From Mucilaginibacter sp. (GTDB lineage: Bacteria; Bacteroidota; Bacteroidia; Sphingobacteriales; Sphingobacteriaceae), in the NCBI GenBank assembly GCA_030445275.1, contig JAUCSE010000091.1, forward strand, positions 1 through 64,000: 64,000 nucleotides of DNA. The letters are read 5' to 3'. Positions 9,055 through 18,514 of this stretch are shown one piece after another. How positions within the stretch are numbered: the first letter of the stretch is position 1; each line of letters opens with the position of its first letter. The notes beneath the pieces were generated by a model. That model had not been told where the DNA came from. It was given only the letters and a program-made list of their open reading frames with translations, and ran no database searches. The position numbers and the translations under genes were made by a program.

Positions 9055-9082
9055 AATACCCTGGCGCTAGCGCCAGGGTATT
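9055..9082. terminator. Bidirectional terminator hairpin
   Basis: A perfect 28-base palindrome: AATACCCTGGCG (9055-9066), CTAG, then CGCCAGGGTATT (9071-9082), followed by CTTTTG. It lies between the convergent Fsr-type exporter and the Wza gene and is well placed to stop transcripts from both sides. Confidence 0.8.
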
Positions 9083-9130
9083 CTTTTGTAGTTACTGCAA
9101 ATAGTAATAGGTTTCGGATGTAGGGCTAAT

Positions 9131-9952
9131 TTATTTTCTAAGTGTAAGAATAATTAAAGCCGTGTTTAGCATTAGTAATGCCGGTTGTGCTATTGTTGTA
9201 ATGTTTTGTAATTTCTCATTACGTATAGCGCGTCTATTTTGTTCCACATAAATAATATCCTGGTTTTGCATAATGGTTGTAGGGTTTGATAATGAAGCCA
9301 CATCACTTAGGTCAACCTCTATAGTTTGCTTGCTCTGCAGCCCCCCTCCTCTTACAATTCTAACCTTCTTTTCGTTCCCTTTATCTGTAAGGCCGCCTGC
9401 TTCTCCAAGCATTTCCATCAGGGTAGTTTCATCGTTTAACAGGGGATAATTACCCGGCTTTTTTACCTCACCCATGAGCGTAACTTTTAAATTAATGATC
9501 TTAACATCAATAATTGGATTTTTAAGCACATTCTTACGATAAAGTCCATCCAGTTTTTTGGCTATTTCCAACTTTGACAATCCGGCAACCGGCACCCGGC
9601 CTATTACAGGTACGGCAATTGCCCCATCGTTATCTACCTGGTACTCCAGCCCTGCGCTGGCTGACCCTCCTCCTGAAGGAGCTGAACCAGTAGTTCCGGT
9701 TGAAGAAGCATCGTCAGTGATCAGTTTAATACTTTGCAAATTTCTGACCTGTAATATATCACCCGCCTTAACTTTATATTCAATGGGTTGATAATTGTCT
9801 GCCTTAACTCCTGCTTCCACCTCTCTTGAATTTCGTTCAAAATATGCCTGGTTTTGTTTGTATGAACAAGAGCTTAAAAACACCACAAATACACTTACCG
9901 TAAAAGCAATCGGTAAAAACTTTAATAATTTACTTATACTCATATTATTCAT
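9131..9952 (-). CDS. Outer-membrane polysaccharide export lipoprotein (Wza/BexD-like)
   Basis: A 273-residue exporter. Residues 1-29 are a lipoprotein signal ending FLSSC, so Cys29 should be lipidated. A Poly_export domain follows (IEYKVKAGDILQVRNLQS), then an SLBB domain (INLKVTLMGEVKKPGNYPLLND) and a C-terminal hydrophobic helix (PALLMLNTALIILTLRK) that fits the membrane-spanning helix of Wza-type channels. With the Wzc-like kinase at 19901 it would form the export path for the exopolysaccharide. Its start overlaps the stop of the glycosyltransferase at 9949 by 4 bases (ATGA), showing translational coupling. Confidence 0.92.
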   Translation of the reverse strand: MNNMSISKLLKFLPIAFTVSVFVVFLSSCSYKQNQAYFERNSREVEAGVKADNYQPIEYKVKAGDILQVRNLQSIKLITDDASSTGTTGSAPSGGGSASAGLEYQVDNDGAIAVPVIGRVPVAGLSKLEIAKKLDGLYRKNVLKNPIIDVKIINLKVTLMGEVKKPGNYPLLNDETTLMEMLGEAGGLTDKGNEKKVRIVRGGGLQSKQTIEVDLSDVASLSNPTTIMQNQDIIYVEQNRRAIRNEKLQNITTIAQPALLMLNTALIILTLRK

Positions 9953-11109
9953 GAATTTTTTAAAAGAAGTGATACCTTGGGTCTACTAACCCTGGGGTGA
10001 TAAACCCTTACACGCTTAGGCATAATAGCCTCAAAATGATCGGTGTAAGCTTTTATCATAGTTTTGCAATTGCAAAACTGAATTACTTTTTGTTTATTGT
10101 TCACTATTAGCTGCTCATAATAGGCCTCGCTTTTACTTACGGTGATCAGATGATCGGCCACATCAGCAGCCGTTAAAAAATACAGGGCATCATTACCCAA
10201 CAATGCGCGGTTAAATTGATTATCATTTGAGCAGATCAGGCTATTAGATGCCATTGCTTCTAACAAAGCGGTATTGTTACCACCAGCTGCACAACCATAG
10301 AAATACAAATTAGCATAGTACCGCAGGTTATTGAGCTTATTCCTGTTATCAACAGTGCCCCAAAAAATAATATTTTTAAAATGATCAAATTTGGCCATGA
10401 GGTAAGTGCCATAGTCATTATCGGTATTACCAACCACTAAAAATGCACGATCTGTATTGGCTTTCACCACCCCATCCAAAATCATTTCTATATTGTTTTC
10501 GGGGATTATTTTTGATATCAGCAGATCGTACTGATTGATCTCTAGCTTAAATTCGGCAAGTAAAGTAGGTTCCTGTTGTTCAAAAACTCTGGTTCCATAC
10601 GGTACTAAGCTCGATTCTTTCCCATACTTATGACTAAGATATTCCTGCATCTCGGCAGAATCTGTTATTAAAAAGTTACTGTACCTTACAGCAAGTTTTT
10701 CTGCAAGCCGTAAAACCGGGTTATAGAATACAGCAGCTATGGAGCTGGTATACTCCGGCTTACTCATATAGGTAGTTATAACTGTATTACGCGGTAAAAA
10801 CCACCCCCATACCGAGCTGCTGGTATGTGCAAGCTGCAGAATGATATCAAACTTTGTTTTCCTTAAATCTTTTATACAATTATAAGCGTATAAGAAACGT
10901 CCTATTGATCCAATTTGGGGTGAAGGATCGTAGCAATGGCGTATGTCGGCAGAATTCCAGTTTTTTTCATGATACGGATGGTTATGGGCGTTATAAACAA
11001 CTACTTTATAACCCTTTTTAACCAATGCCTCGGCTAAATATTCGGCGCATTGTTCAAAGCCCCCGTAATAGTCAGGAATTCCTTTGGTACCAATGATAGC
11101 TATACGCAT
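9949..11109 (-). CDS. GT4 glycosyltransferase with DUF1972 domain
   Basis: The N-terminus (MRIAIIGTKGIPDYYGGFEQCAEYLAEAL) is the DUF1972 signature found in rhamnosyl- and related transferases; the C-terminal half is a GT-B donor domain of GT4 type with NNTALLEAMASNSLI as the EX7E-like region. It would transfer a sugar from a nucleotide donor to a lipid-linked intermediate on the inner face of the cytoplasmic membrane. It is coupled to wza by a 4-base overlap and is read from a promoter in 11110-11355, so these two genes form a unit separate from the wzc-led operon. The sugar specificity cannot be read. Confidence 0.88.
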   Translation of the reverse strand: MRIAIIGTKGIPDYYGGFEQCAEYLAEALVKKGYKVVVYNAHNHPYHEKNWNSADIRHCYDPSPQIGSIGRFLYAYNCIKDLRKTKFDIILQLAHTSSSVWGWFLPRNTVITTYMSKPEYTSSIAAVFYNPVLRLAEKLAVRYSNFLITDSAEMQEYLSHKYGKESSLVPYGTRVFEQQEPTLLAEFKLEINQYDLLISKIIPENNIEMILDGVVKANTDRAFLVVGNTDNDYGTYLMAKFDHFKNIIFWGTVDNRNKLNNLRYYANLYFYGCAAGGNNTALLEAMASNSLICSNDNQFNRALLGNDALYFLTAADVADHLITVSKSEAYYEQLIVNNKQKVIQFCNCKTMIKAYTDHFEAIMPKRVRVYHPRVSRPKVSLLLKNS

Positions 11110-11355
11110 GTAATTATTTTTTCAATACTGTTATTAAAAATTGATCAATATCCCCAGGCGATGCTCATTAGTTAACATCCTTTCAAAACGATGTTTTATT
11201 ATACGCATAAGTGTTCCTAAAAGCTGCACTTTTTTACTATGTGAACAAAATGAACAAGCATAATAGCCACGAATAGAATAGATCGAAAATATAATATCAA
11301 TGGTAAAAAAAACAGCATATTTATGTGTGTTAAACCCCTTTAACAACTTAAAACG

Positions 11356-12021
11356 ATGATCAAAATATTAAAGTTTTTAAAACGAATAAATCTAAAAACC
11401 ATCATTTTTAATTTTAGATATTTTCCTTTTAAAACGGCTATCAAATTCCCGGTTTTAATATCCAATAATGTTTTTTTACACAAAACAAAAGGGCGGGTAA
11501 TTATCAATGCGCCCATCAAAACTGCATTAATACAAATTGGCTATGGAGCCATAGGTATTGCCGATTTTAAACGGTCGCGCGCTATTTGGGAGGTATATGG
11601 CGATGTTGTTTTTAATGGCAGGGCTTTTATTATGCATGGTTGCAAAATTAATGTTGCCGAAAACGCTGAACTTATTATTGGCGATGATTTTAATATGAGT
11701 ACCGAATGTGCGCTTGTTGCCAGGAAGAAAATTGTGATAGGCAATCATAGTGGTATATCATGGGAATCATTGGTAATGGATTCTGATTTTCATCATATTG
11801 CCGACGAAACCGGCGAAGTATTTAATCATCCCAAAGAAATTATTATTGGCGATAATGTTTGGGTAGGCTGCAAATGTACCGTTTTAAAGGGTGCTATAAT
11901 ACCTTCAGGTAGTGTTGTTGCTGCAAATTCACTGGTGACTAAAAAGCTGATTGGCGAAAATTCTATTTTTGGAGGCAACCCAATGCGGGTATTAAAAACC
12001 GATATTAAATGGTGGTATTGA
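11356..12021 (+). CDS. Left-handed beta-helix acyltransferase
   Basis: A 221-residue protein. From about residue 85 it shows hexapeptide-repeat turns ([LIV]-G-x4 pattern, e.g. IIGDDFNMS, VIGNHSGIS, IIGDNVWVGCKCTVLKGAIIPSGSVVAANSLVTK), as in O-acetyltransferases of the CatB/WcaB type. The catalytic-type His is seen in DSDFHHI. It probably acetylates a sugar of the exopolysaccharide. It is the only plus-strand gene of the locus and its stop lies 3 bp from the stop of the convergent WcaF-like gene, so the two transcripts must run into each other. Such placement suggests later insertion or inversion. Confidence 0.85.
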   Translation: MIKILKFLKRINLKTIIFNFRYFPFKTAIKFPVLISNNVFLHKTKGRVIINAPIKTALIQIGYGAIGIADFKRSRAIWEVYGDVVFNGRAFIMHGCKINVAENAELIIGDDFNMSTECALVARKKIVIGNHSGISWESLVMDSDFHHIADETGEVFNHPKEIIIGDNVWVGCKCTVLKGAIIPSGSVVAANSLVTKKLIGENSIFGGNPMRVLKTDIKWWY

Positions 12022-12024
12022 TAT

Positions 12025-12570
12025 TTAGATGATGGGTAAAACCGCCCCACTCAGATCATAGGTTAATTCTTCATTACGTTTAGCTATCTGCTTAGCCGGC
12101 ACACCACCTACCACAGTATAAGGCAGTACATTCCTGGTAACAACAGCACCCGCGGCCACCACAGCGCCTTTACCAACTGTAACCCCGGGCAAAATTACTG
12201 AACGGGAGCACAACCAAACATAATCCTCAATAATTACCGGCTGTCCAACCGCGGCGAAATTAGGGTCGTTATAATCATGATGAAGTGACCATATCATTAC
12301 CTCGTTACTGATATTTACGTTACTGCCAATGGTAAGTCCCATTCTGGCATCGAGCAAGGCATTATGCCCTATTACAGTCCCCCTGCCCACTTTCAATTTC
12401 CAGGGGCTTCTTACTTCAAATCCACGATATATTCCAACCTTCGGGTTTATTTTTGCACCCAATATCCGGAGCAAAAAAATTCTCAGGGTATGAAATGGTA
12501 ACCAGCCTATCACCCCACAAATAATGTAAATCAGTGAGCCTTTAAGTTTGTTAAAATTATTCTGAAACAT
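12025..12570 (-). CDS. Colanic-acid-type acetyltransferase (WcaF-like)
   Basis: At 181 residues, with the N-terminal hydrophobic stretch LIYIICGVIGWLPFHTLRIFLLRILGAKI and then hexapeptide repeats (VGRGTVIGHNALLDARMGLTIGSNVNISNEVMIWSLHHDYND), this fits the WcaF branch of beta-helix acetyltransferases. The SLHHDYND segment carries the acetyl-CoA/acceptor His. The repeats close with SVILPGVTVGKGAVVAAGAVVTRNV, as usual. It is probably the last gene of the minus-strand exopolysaccharide operon. Donor acetyl-CoA is known for the family; the acceptor sugar is unknown. Confidence 0.87.
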   Translation of the reverse strand: MFQNNFNKLKGSLIYIICGVIGWLPFHTLRIFLLRILGAKINPKVGIYRGFEVRSPWKLKVGRGTVIGHNALLDARMGLTIGSNVNISNEVMIWSLHHDYNDPNFAAVGQPVIIEDYVWLCSRSVILPGVTVGKGAVVAAGAVVTRNVLPYTVVGGVPAKQIAKRNEELTYDLSGAVLPII

Positions 12571-12584
12571 ATAATATTATAGGG

Positions 12585-13328
12585 TTATACAGGTATCTCC
12601 TGCCCAAATAGCTCATCCTTAAGTTCACCTCGTTTTTTCAATACCCTGCCAGGTACCCCAGCAACTATAGAATGTGAAGGCACCGGTTTTGTTACGATAC
12701 TGCCGGCCGCTATTACACAACCTTCGCCAATGGTTACGCCAGCTAATATGGTTACCCCAGCACCTATCCAGCAGTTATTACCAATAAAAACCCCGTTACG
12801 GGTTACTCCTTGATCCTTTATATTGATATTAAAATCAGAAAAGTTATGGTTCTCAGAAAATATCTTTACCCCGGGCCCAATGATCACATTATCACCAATT
12901 TCAATGCCTCCCTGGCCGCCTAAATAGGTACCAGCATTGATGCCGCTGCCATTACCTATCACAATCCCTTTACCTTTCTGCGCAACAACACCTGTGCATA
13001 TCAGCGTACAGTTACGGGCAATGGATACATTATTTTTAATCAAAATTCCATCAAACGACAAGGCATTGATGTAAACATTATCCTCAATGATCAGGTTTTT
13101 ACCTGCCGAAAACAGATACTTATGGTTAATTGCCACATGCGACCCAATAAATACCAATCCGCTTGATTGCCTGAAAAATAATCTTTTCCACGCACCACGG
13201 GATAGTTGTGTACCCCTTGCCCACAAAATAACCGACAGCTCCCTGAAACTATAACTATTTTCGAACTTGTAATCAGGATTATTCTTAAGCCTGCGTATTA
13301 CCTTTTCAATTAATGTATGCATCTCCAA
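12585..13328 (-). CDS. Left-handed beta-helix acyltransferase
   Basis: A 247-residue hexapeptide-repeat protein. Residues 85-235 hold successive turns (VSIARNCTLICTG, IVIGNGSGINAGTYLGGQGGIEIGDNVIIGPGVKI), a FSENHNF segment with the likely catalytic His, and the usual end GVTIGEGCVIAAGSIVTKPVPSHSIVAGVPGRVLKKR. It resembles maltose/galactoside O-acetyltransferases and is probably a decorating enzyme for the polymer. It overlaps the upstream glycosyltransferase by 23 bp; a start at the second Met (MHTLIEK) would reduce this to 17 bp. Either way it is read in the same transcript. Confidence 0.85.
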   Translation of the reverse strand: MEMHTLIEKVIRRLKNNPDYKFENSYSFRELSVILWARGTQLSRGAWKRLFFRQSSGLVFIGSHVAINHKYLFSAGKNLIIEDNVYINALSFDGILIKNNVSIARNCTLICTGVVAQKGKGIVIGNGSGINAGTYLGGQGGIEIGDNVIIGPGVKIFSENHNFSDFNINIKDQGVTRNGVFIGNNCWIGAGVTILAGVTIGEGCVIAAGSIVTKPVPSHSIVAGVPGRVLKKRGELKDELFGQEIPV

Positions 13329-14448
13329 TTAATTTTAATATTCTGTTTGCGGATATTTGCCAGGAGAATTTTTTAGCGTGGTCAATGCCCTCAATTACTT
13401 TCTTATTATACAGGTTGGTGTCATTCAATAAAAAGTTTATTTTTTCTGCTATATTTTCTTTGTGATCAGGATCAATATAAATAGCTGCATCGCCGCAAAT
13501 TTCGGGCATTGCTGTGCGCTGTGATACAATAACCGGAATGCCGCATTGCATAGCTTCTAAAGGGGGCAAACCAAAACCTTCGGCATAAGATGGGAAGCAA
13601 AAAACAGTTGCATTAGCATAAAATAAATGCAGATCGTTTTCAGACACATGCCCGGTAAATATAATCCGGTGTATCAGGCCCTCTGCCTTAATATGGTCCT
13701 TTAGTACTTCAATATCACTACCCAGCTCTCCGGCTATTACCAGCTTAATATCTTTATCTTCAAGCAAATTCAGGGCGCTCACCAGGCGGGCAATATTTTT
13801 GCGGATATTTACACGCCCCACATACAACAAATACCTCTTAGGTAATTGATATTTAAGATTAAACACATTAACCACCTCAAAGGAGTGATCTTTTAATGCT
13901 TTAAACTCCTGGTTAATGCCATGATAAACAACTGCTATTCTGCTGGCATCTGCTACCTTATTTTTTACCAGCCGATCTTTTTCTGAATTTGATATGGTAA
14001 TAATCATATCTGCCTTAGCCGCCAGTCGTTTCATTTTTTTGAAATACATCAACTCCGCACCGGTATAATATTGCGGATAGTCTAAAAACAAAACATCGTG
14101 TATATAGGCTATTTTATATAGCCCCCGTGGCCATAAACTGCTGAAGTTTTGAAACAGCATCACCTCTAATCCATACATGCGCGCAACGAGTGGTATGAGC
14201 AATATATTGGACAACATATTTGGAATTACAGGTAAAAAGACAAGCTTTACCCGATCAGGAAAATAGCTTGTTGCCTCTTTCTTAAACTCTTTGGTGATCA
14301 ATAAATAAAGTTGAAAACGATCGTCATTGTCACTCACCATTTGGTTCACCAGGTTTTTCACCACCATGTTGCCACTTGGCGGCCCTTTGAAGAACCATTT
14401 GGCATCAATGCCCAATTTTATCTTTTTATGTTGATCGGCGGCAAGCAT
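13306..14448 (-). CDS. GT4 family glycosyltransferase
   Basis: A 380-residue GT-B enzyme of family GT4. The donor-site signature is plain: RYLLYVGRVNIRKNIARLVSAL (acceptor/donor linker) and FCFPSYAEGFGLPPLEAMQCGIPVIVS, with the EX7E pair in EGFGLPPLE. The N-terminal half (KLGIDAKWFFKGPPSGNMVVKNLV) matches mannosyltransferase-like acceptors. It should add a hexose, often mannose, to the growing repeat unit in the cytoplasm. It lies 1 bp after the preceding glycosyltransferase stop and overlaps the next acyltransferase, so it is inside a tight operon. Confidence 0.9.
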   Translation of the reverse strand: MLAADQHKKIKLGIDAKWFFKGPPSGNMVVKNLVNQMVSDNDDRFQLYLLITKEFKKEATSYFPDRVKLVFLPVIPNMLSNILLIPLVARMYGLEVMLFQNFSSLWPRGLYKIAYIHDVLFLDYPQYYTGAELMYFKKMKRLAAKADMIITISNSEKDRLVKNKVADASRIAVVYHGINQEFKALKDHSFEVVNVFNLKYQLPKRYLLYVGRVNIRKNIARLVSALNLLEDKDIKLVIAGELGSDIEVLKDHIKAEGLIHRIIFTGHVSENDLHLFYANATVFCFPSYAEGFGLPPLEAMQCGIPVIVSQRTAMPEICGDAAIYIDPDHKENIAEKINFLLNDTNLYNKKVIEGIDHAKKFSWQISANRILKLIGDAYIN

Positions 14449-14449
14449 A

Positions 14450-15754
14450 TCAGGCGGTTAAAGTTGTTTGAATTAATGATGGATTAAAACGTTCGTGATG
14501 CGCCACGATAGCATCATTATATATATTATTCAGTTTTATTAATCTGTTGTCCCAACAATGGTCATGAGCACACTTCAGGGTAGTTTGTGCCAATTCTGTT
14601 AACTGATGCGGATCTGTTAACAGGCTGTTTAATGCAGCGCTCATATTACTTACCATTACAGGGTAATCATCAACACTTATTTTTATGCCGCAGTGGTTGC
14701 ACACCACATCTTTCATTCCGCAATGATCAATGGTTAATGTGGGTACACCGTAGCTCATCGCTTCAAAAACCACTGCGGGGTTATCCTCTGCTATACTGGT
14801 TATAATATGAAGGTGAGCGCCTGCCATTACCCGTACGGCATTATCTCTTTTCAAATGGCCATGCCAAATAATATGATTCGACACACCAAGGCTGGCTGCT
14901 TTTTCCTGCAGTTTGGCCGTAAGAGGCCCTTTGCCCAACACATTTAAAATCCAGTTAGTCTGATCTGTAGCAGCCAATACATCAAGGCACATCTCCAGGT
15001 TTTTGCGTGCTATATGGCTACCAGACCAAACCAGTTGAACTTGTTTATCAATATTTTTAAACTTATCCGTAACAATTGAAACACTGTTTAAAACCGAGGT
15101 ATCAGGCAAATGGTAGCTTTCCCTGTTAAATTTTTCAGCTATGGTGCGTTGTCCGTTTTTGGTAGCTGCAATTAAAACACCTGATTGGGCAAACGCTTTT
15201 TTGACCCTTGCAGAGTTGAGCTGAACGCGGTTGATCATATACTTTACAGAGTACTTAAACCGGGTTAGCAATGGCTTACCATTGAGCAGCTTTTTATTGA
15301 TAACGTTCATACCTCCTATCGGCCCCCACACCATTGGCTTATTCAGTTGCCATAAAAAACCAGGCTCCCTGAAACCTATGGGCCCTAACTGGTGCACCAC
15401 GTCAATATCTACACTTTCTAAAACTTTAAGCGTTGCATTATAGGCTTGTTTTTGCCATAGGTAATAAGCAAAATAAAAACACCAGCCAAACCCGGCCTTA
15501 TCTAGCAGTGTAATTGTTTTGGCTAAACGCCCGGGCTGTACTTCTATAAATTCAACGCCAGGCATCGGGTTATCTTCAACATATTTTAACATCGTTTGGG
15601 TATCGCCCATATAATCATCAGACATTCCATAAATAACCCATAGATCATGCTGCTGAGCCAGATGCACTACTGTATTCCACGCTGAAGCATACTCTGATCC
15701 TCGGACCGGAGAAATTGCATATGCTGATATCAGTATCTTCTTTTTCAAAATCAA
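14450..15754 (-). CDS. GT4-like glycosyltransferase
   Basis: A 434-residue GT-B protein. The start MILKKKILISAYAISPVRGSEYASAWN is typical of GT4 enzymes of the WcaL/ExpE type; the C-terminal donor site has QLVWSGSHIARKNLEMCL and ITSIAEDNPAVVFEAMSYGVPTLTIDHCGM, in which EDNPAVVFE gives the EX7E pair. Its glycosyl donor is not inferable. It is separated from the neighbouring genes by only 1 and 3 bp. It is longer than the usual 370-400 residues, mainly through the middle segment around LNSARVKKAFAQSG. Confidence 0.87.
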   Translation of the reverse strand: MILKKKILISAYAISPVRGSEYASAWNTVVHLAQQHDLWVIYGMSDDYMGDTQTMLKYVEDNPMPGVEFIEVQPGRLAKTITLLDKAGFGWCFYFAYYLWQKQAYNATLKVLESVDIDVVHQLGPIGFREPGFLWQLNKPMVWGPIGGMNVINKKLLNGKPLLTRFKYSVKYMINRVQLNSARVKKAFAQSGVLIAATKNGQRTIAEKFNRESYHLPDTSVLNSVSIVTDKFKNIDKQVQLVWSGSHIARKNLEMCLDVLAATDQTNWILNVLGKGPLTAKLQEKAASLGVSNHIIWHGHLKRDNAVRVMAGAHLHIITSIAEDNPAVVFEAMSYGVPTLTIDHCGMKDVVCNHCGIKISVDDYPVMVSNMSAALNSLLTDPHQLTELAQTTLKCAHDHCWDNRLIKLNNIYNDAIVAHHERFNPSLIQTTLTA

Positions 15755-15757
15755 TGA

Positions 15758-16516
15758 TTATGGTTGTGTTCTGAATGGATCTTTGTAAAAAAAACGCCAG
15801 CGAAGCCTATTCATATAATTAAATAGCCAGGAACCCCAATAGGCCGGGCCATCTAAATTGCTGTGCATTACAGCCAGCTCTTCCTTGTGCATTTTCACTA
15901 CATCGTTGCTCACACCGGCAGTGCGCATGTATGCTATGAGTTCATCTATATATTTAATTTTAAAGCCTTTGCTTTTTATTCTTAAAAACATATCAAAATC
16001 CATAGCTATTTTTAAGCGGATATCATATTTGCCAACCCGCTGATAAACCTCTTTTTTGATGAAACAGGTGGGATGCATAATATACATCCCGAAGTTGAGC
16101 CAGCTTACCTTGCTTTTCTTTATGCGTTCAAAACCATTATTGCCAATAAGCATAATGTTACCGCACCGTACATCGTCATCTGCAGCACCTTTGCCAATTA
16201 TCAGTTCAACGGCATTCAAAGCATACCAATCGTCGGCATTAATCATTCCTATCCAATCGCCGGTGGCCATGGCTATACCTTTATTAAACCCATCGGCTAT
16301 GCCCTTATCTGGCTCACTGATAAAATGGGTGATCTTTTCCTGATATCGGCCAATAATTTCAAGGGTACCATCGGTTGAGCCACCATCAATAATAATATAT
16401 TCCAGGTTGGCATAGGTTTGCCTGAGCACGCTTAATATGGTGTCCTCGATGGTTGCCCGTGCATTGTATACAACTGTGATAATGGTTACTTTGGGGGTAT
16501 CAGCAAAATTTTCCAT
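15758..16516 (-). CDS. GT2 family glycosyltransferase (WcaE-like)
   Basis: A 252-residue GT-A enzyme. It opens with VTIITVVYNARATIEDTILSVLRQTYANLEYIIIDGGSTDGTLEII, followed by NADDWYALN, which supplies the DxD-like metal site, and GFNKGIAMATGDWIGMI. These are classic GT2 motifs, and the small size and IIIDGGSTDGT fit the WcaE/PGL-type subgroup. There are no membrane segments. It is the first glycosyltransferase after the polymerase-like gene in the minus-strand operon. Sugar donor unknown. Confidence 0.9.
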   Translation of the reverse strand: MENFADTPKVTIITVVYNARATIEDTILSVLRQTYANLEYIIIDGGSTDGTLEIIGRYQEKITHFISEPDKGIADGFNKGIAMATGDWIGMINADDWYALNAVELIIGKGAADDDVRCGNIMLIGNNGFERIKKSKVSWLNFGMYIMHPTCFIKKEVYQRVGKYDIRLKIAMDFDMFLRIKSKGFKIKYIDELIAYMRTAGVSNDVVKMHKEELAVMHSNLDGPAYWGSWLFNYMNRLRWRFFYKDPFRTQP

Positions 16517-16526
16517 ATTTAGTACA

Positions 16527-17819
16527 TCAGTAAACTTGTTCGAGTTTTAAGGCTAACGCCTGTTCATATTTTAGTATCGTTGCTTTTTTCCGTTCTTCTA
16601 ACTTAAATACCAATGATTTGAAATTAACATAGCTGTATCCCAGGGTAATCATCACTATGCTCATTTCGGTATTAAAAAAGGAGGTAACAATATAATTGGT
16701 AAGCATTAAGCTCATAACGCTACCAATAATTAAAGCCCCAAACAGTCTTATAGCAGGTTTTTCTCTTGCACTAGCATATCGTCGCCAGGTGGAGGTAATC
16801 AAACCAAAAAATATCAGAATATAGGTAAGTACGCCCATAATGCCCGTTTTGATCAATATATACAGCCAGCCATTGTGCAAAACCGGGATATACTGAAAAT
16901 CAGTATCCTCACCAAGCCGAACAAAGGTTTTTAAGTCAACCAGTTTACCCAAACCGCCAAATATCCAGTCGGCTGTACCACCTTCGGCATAGCCTTGAAG
17001 AGCCATAAATGATTCATATCCCCGATATTTGATATTGATATCCTGCTCGGTATTGTAATCGCCCATTTTTAATTCATTAAATGAACCCAGCAGTTTACCC
17101 ATGAATGTTTCGGACGTTTTTGTTTTAAAAAGATCTGAGGGGATGAGTGCCAGCACCATGATGAGCATAAATATGGTGGGCATTATCCAGATGCGTTTTA
17201 TTTTGTCAACAACCAGCAGCATTACAAAACATACCATGATTACAAAATAGGTGCGGGAAGCAAACATGTAAACCCCAAATGCATTTGCAGCTGTGAAAAG
17301 GGTATACCAAATTGGCTTGAATAATTTCACATTGAACTTTTTACAAAACAGCAAGCAGGCAAGCGCAACCGGGGGCACCGGTGTACCAACAATGCCTATG
17401 GCGTAATGTGCCGAATAAGGATCAAACAGTGCACTGATGCCCATGTATGATACAGATACCGCTGTTACTAGTACAGAGGTTAGCACACCTGCATACACCA
17501 ATGTTTTCAAAAAAGTTTCGATGCTTAGTCTGCAGGCCAATATAATGCCTGCTGTAATAAATAATACAGGGATGGAGAAATAATAAAAATCCTTTAAAAT
17601 AAGATAGCTATCATTTTTGTAGCCAACAATTAATCCAAGTATTGCTGGTATAAATAAAAACACAAAGAGTCTGGCCGTTTTTATGGCAGCAAACTGCTGT
17701 TTCATAGGTATGGCAATAATTACTACAGCTATGGCCAGTACAACAATCTGCACATGAAAAAATGAGGCCAGAATCAGCATCAGCAATAAAAAAGGATATA
17801 ATTGATTATTTACATTCAT
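16527..17819 (-). CDS. O-antigen polymerase/ligase-like membrane protein (Wzy-like)
   Basis: A 430-residue protein with about 10-12 hydrophobic segments and one large periplasmic loop (roughly 225-310, MGKLLGSFNELKMGDYNTEQDINIKYRGYESFMALQGYAEGG). That layout is the hallmark of Wzy polymerases and WaaL ligases. The loop has Arg and His residues (KYRGYESF, VLHNGW) like those used by O-antigen ligases. In this setting, between Wzx and glycosyltransferases, a polymerase role is the best guess. Sequence alone seldom separates the two. It overlaps the upstream acyltransferase by 14 bp. Confidence 0.8.
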   Translation of the reverse strand: MNVNNQLYPFLLLMLILASFFHVQIVVLAIAVVIIAIPMKQQFAAIKTARLFVFLFIPAILGLIVGYKNDSYLILKDFYYFSIPVLFITAGIILACRLSIETFLKTLVYAGVLTSVLVTAVSVSYMGISALFDPYSAHYAIGIVGTPVPPVALACLLFCKKFNVKLFKPIWYTLFTAANAFGVYMFASRTYFVIMVCFVMLLVVDKIKRIWIMPTIFMLIMVLALIPSDLFKTKTSETFMGKLLGSFNELKMGDYNTEQDINIKYRGYESFMALQGYAEGGTADWIFGGLGKLVDLKTFVRLGEDTDFQYIPVLHNGWLYILIKTGIMGVLTYILIFFGLITSTWRRYASAREKPAIRLFGALIIGSVMSLMLTNYIVTSFFNTEMSIVMITLGYSYVNFKSLVFKLEERKKATILKYEQALALKLEQVY

Positions 17820-18474
17820 CTTCTAAAACCTTTACGTGATCATAATTATAAGTATCCCGTATATAACGGGCAGGGTTGCCGGCCCAAACCTGTTCTGCCG
17901 GTATATCCTGAATTACTACGGAGCCTGCTCCTACAATTGCATTTTGGCCAATGGTAACGCCTTTTAAAATGGTAGTATGCCCCCCTATAAAAGCGCCGTC
18001 ATGAATAATTACCGGTTTGGTTTTTACACCATCAATACGTTCAGGATAACCATTGCGCATGTTAGGATTAAGCGAATGAAAATCAGTATCATAAATAACT
18101 GTATTGATACCGATCATGACATTATCACCTATGCTTATTTTGTTGTGGCATATGATGGCGACAGAGGTAACCCTAACATTATTACCAATAATTAACTGCC
18201 CCCCTTTGGCTACTACAAAGTAACATTGCTGCTGACGGCCGCCCATGGCATGATACTTACCGCTGTTAAACCTAAATTTTTGGCCAATGGTAAAGCTTCC
18301 TTTTAAATTCACATCCAATATGGGGATACCATAGCCTATAAAATCTGAATGGAACTTTACCCCGTTCAAATGAAATTTGAAACAGCTTATAGGCCAGGAG
18401 TATGCTCGTGCTGTGGCATAGTACATAACCCGCAACCCTCTGTAAAACTTTCTGACGTAATTAAACAAGCCCAT
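17806..18474 (-). CDS. Left-handed beta-helix acyltransferase
   Basis: The fourth hexapeptide-repeat acyltransferase of the locus, 222 residues. Repeat turns run from about residue 90 to the end: QLIIGNNVRVTSVAIICHNKISIGDNVMIGINTVIYDTDFHSLN, where DTDFHSLN has the catalytic-type His, then IIHDGAFIGGHTTILKGVTIGQNAIVGAGSVVIQDIPAEQVWAGNPARYI. It resembles serine/galactoside-type O-acetyltransferases. Transcribed between the Wzx and Wzy genes, it probably acts on a repeat-unit sugar. Confidence 0.86.
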   Translation of the reverse strand: MGLFNYVRKFYRGLRVMYYATARAYSWPISCFKFHLNGVKFHSDFIGYGIPILDVNLKGSFTIGQKFRFNSGKYHAMGGRQQQCYFVVAKGGQLIIGNNVRVTSVAIICHNKISIGDNVMIGINTVIYDTDFHSLNPNMRNGYPERIDGVKTKPVIIHDGAFIGGHTTILKGVTIGQNAIVGAGSVVIQDIPAEQVWAGNPARYIRDTYNYDHVKVLEDECK

Positions 18475-18514
18475 ATCAATAATTCAAATATATTTTATGC
18501 CGGTATTTTTAAAA

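Noticed and set aside
11134..11346. 70-residue minus-strand ORF upstream of the DUF1972 glycosyltransferase
   Set aside because: Low-complexity AT-rich spacer, no recognisable domain or signal, and it lies where the promoters of two divergent genes must be.
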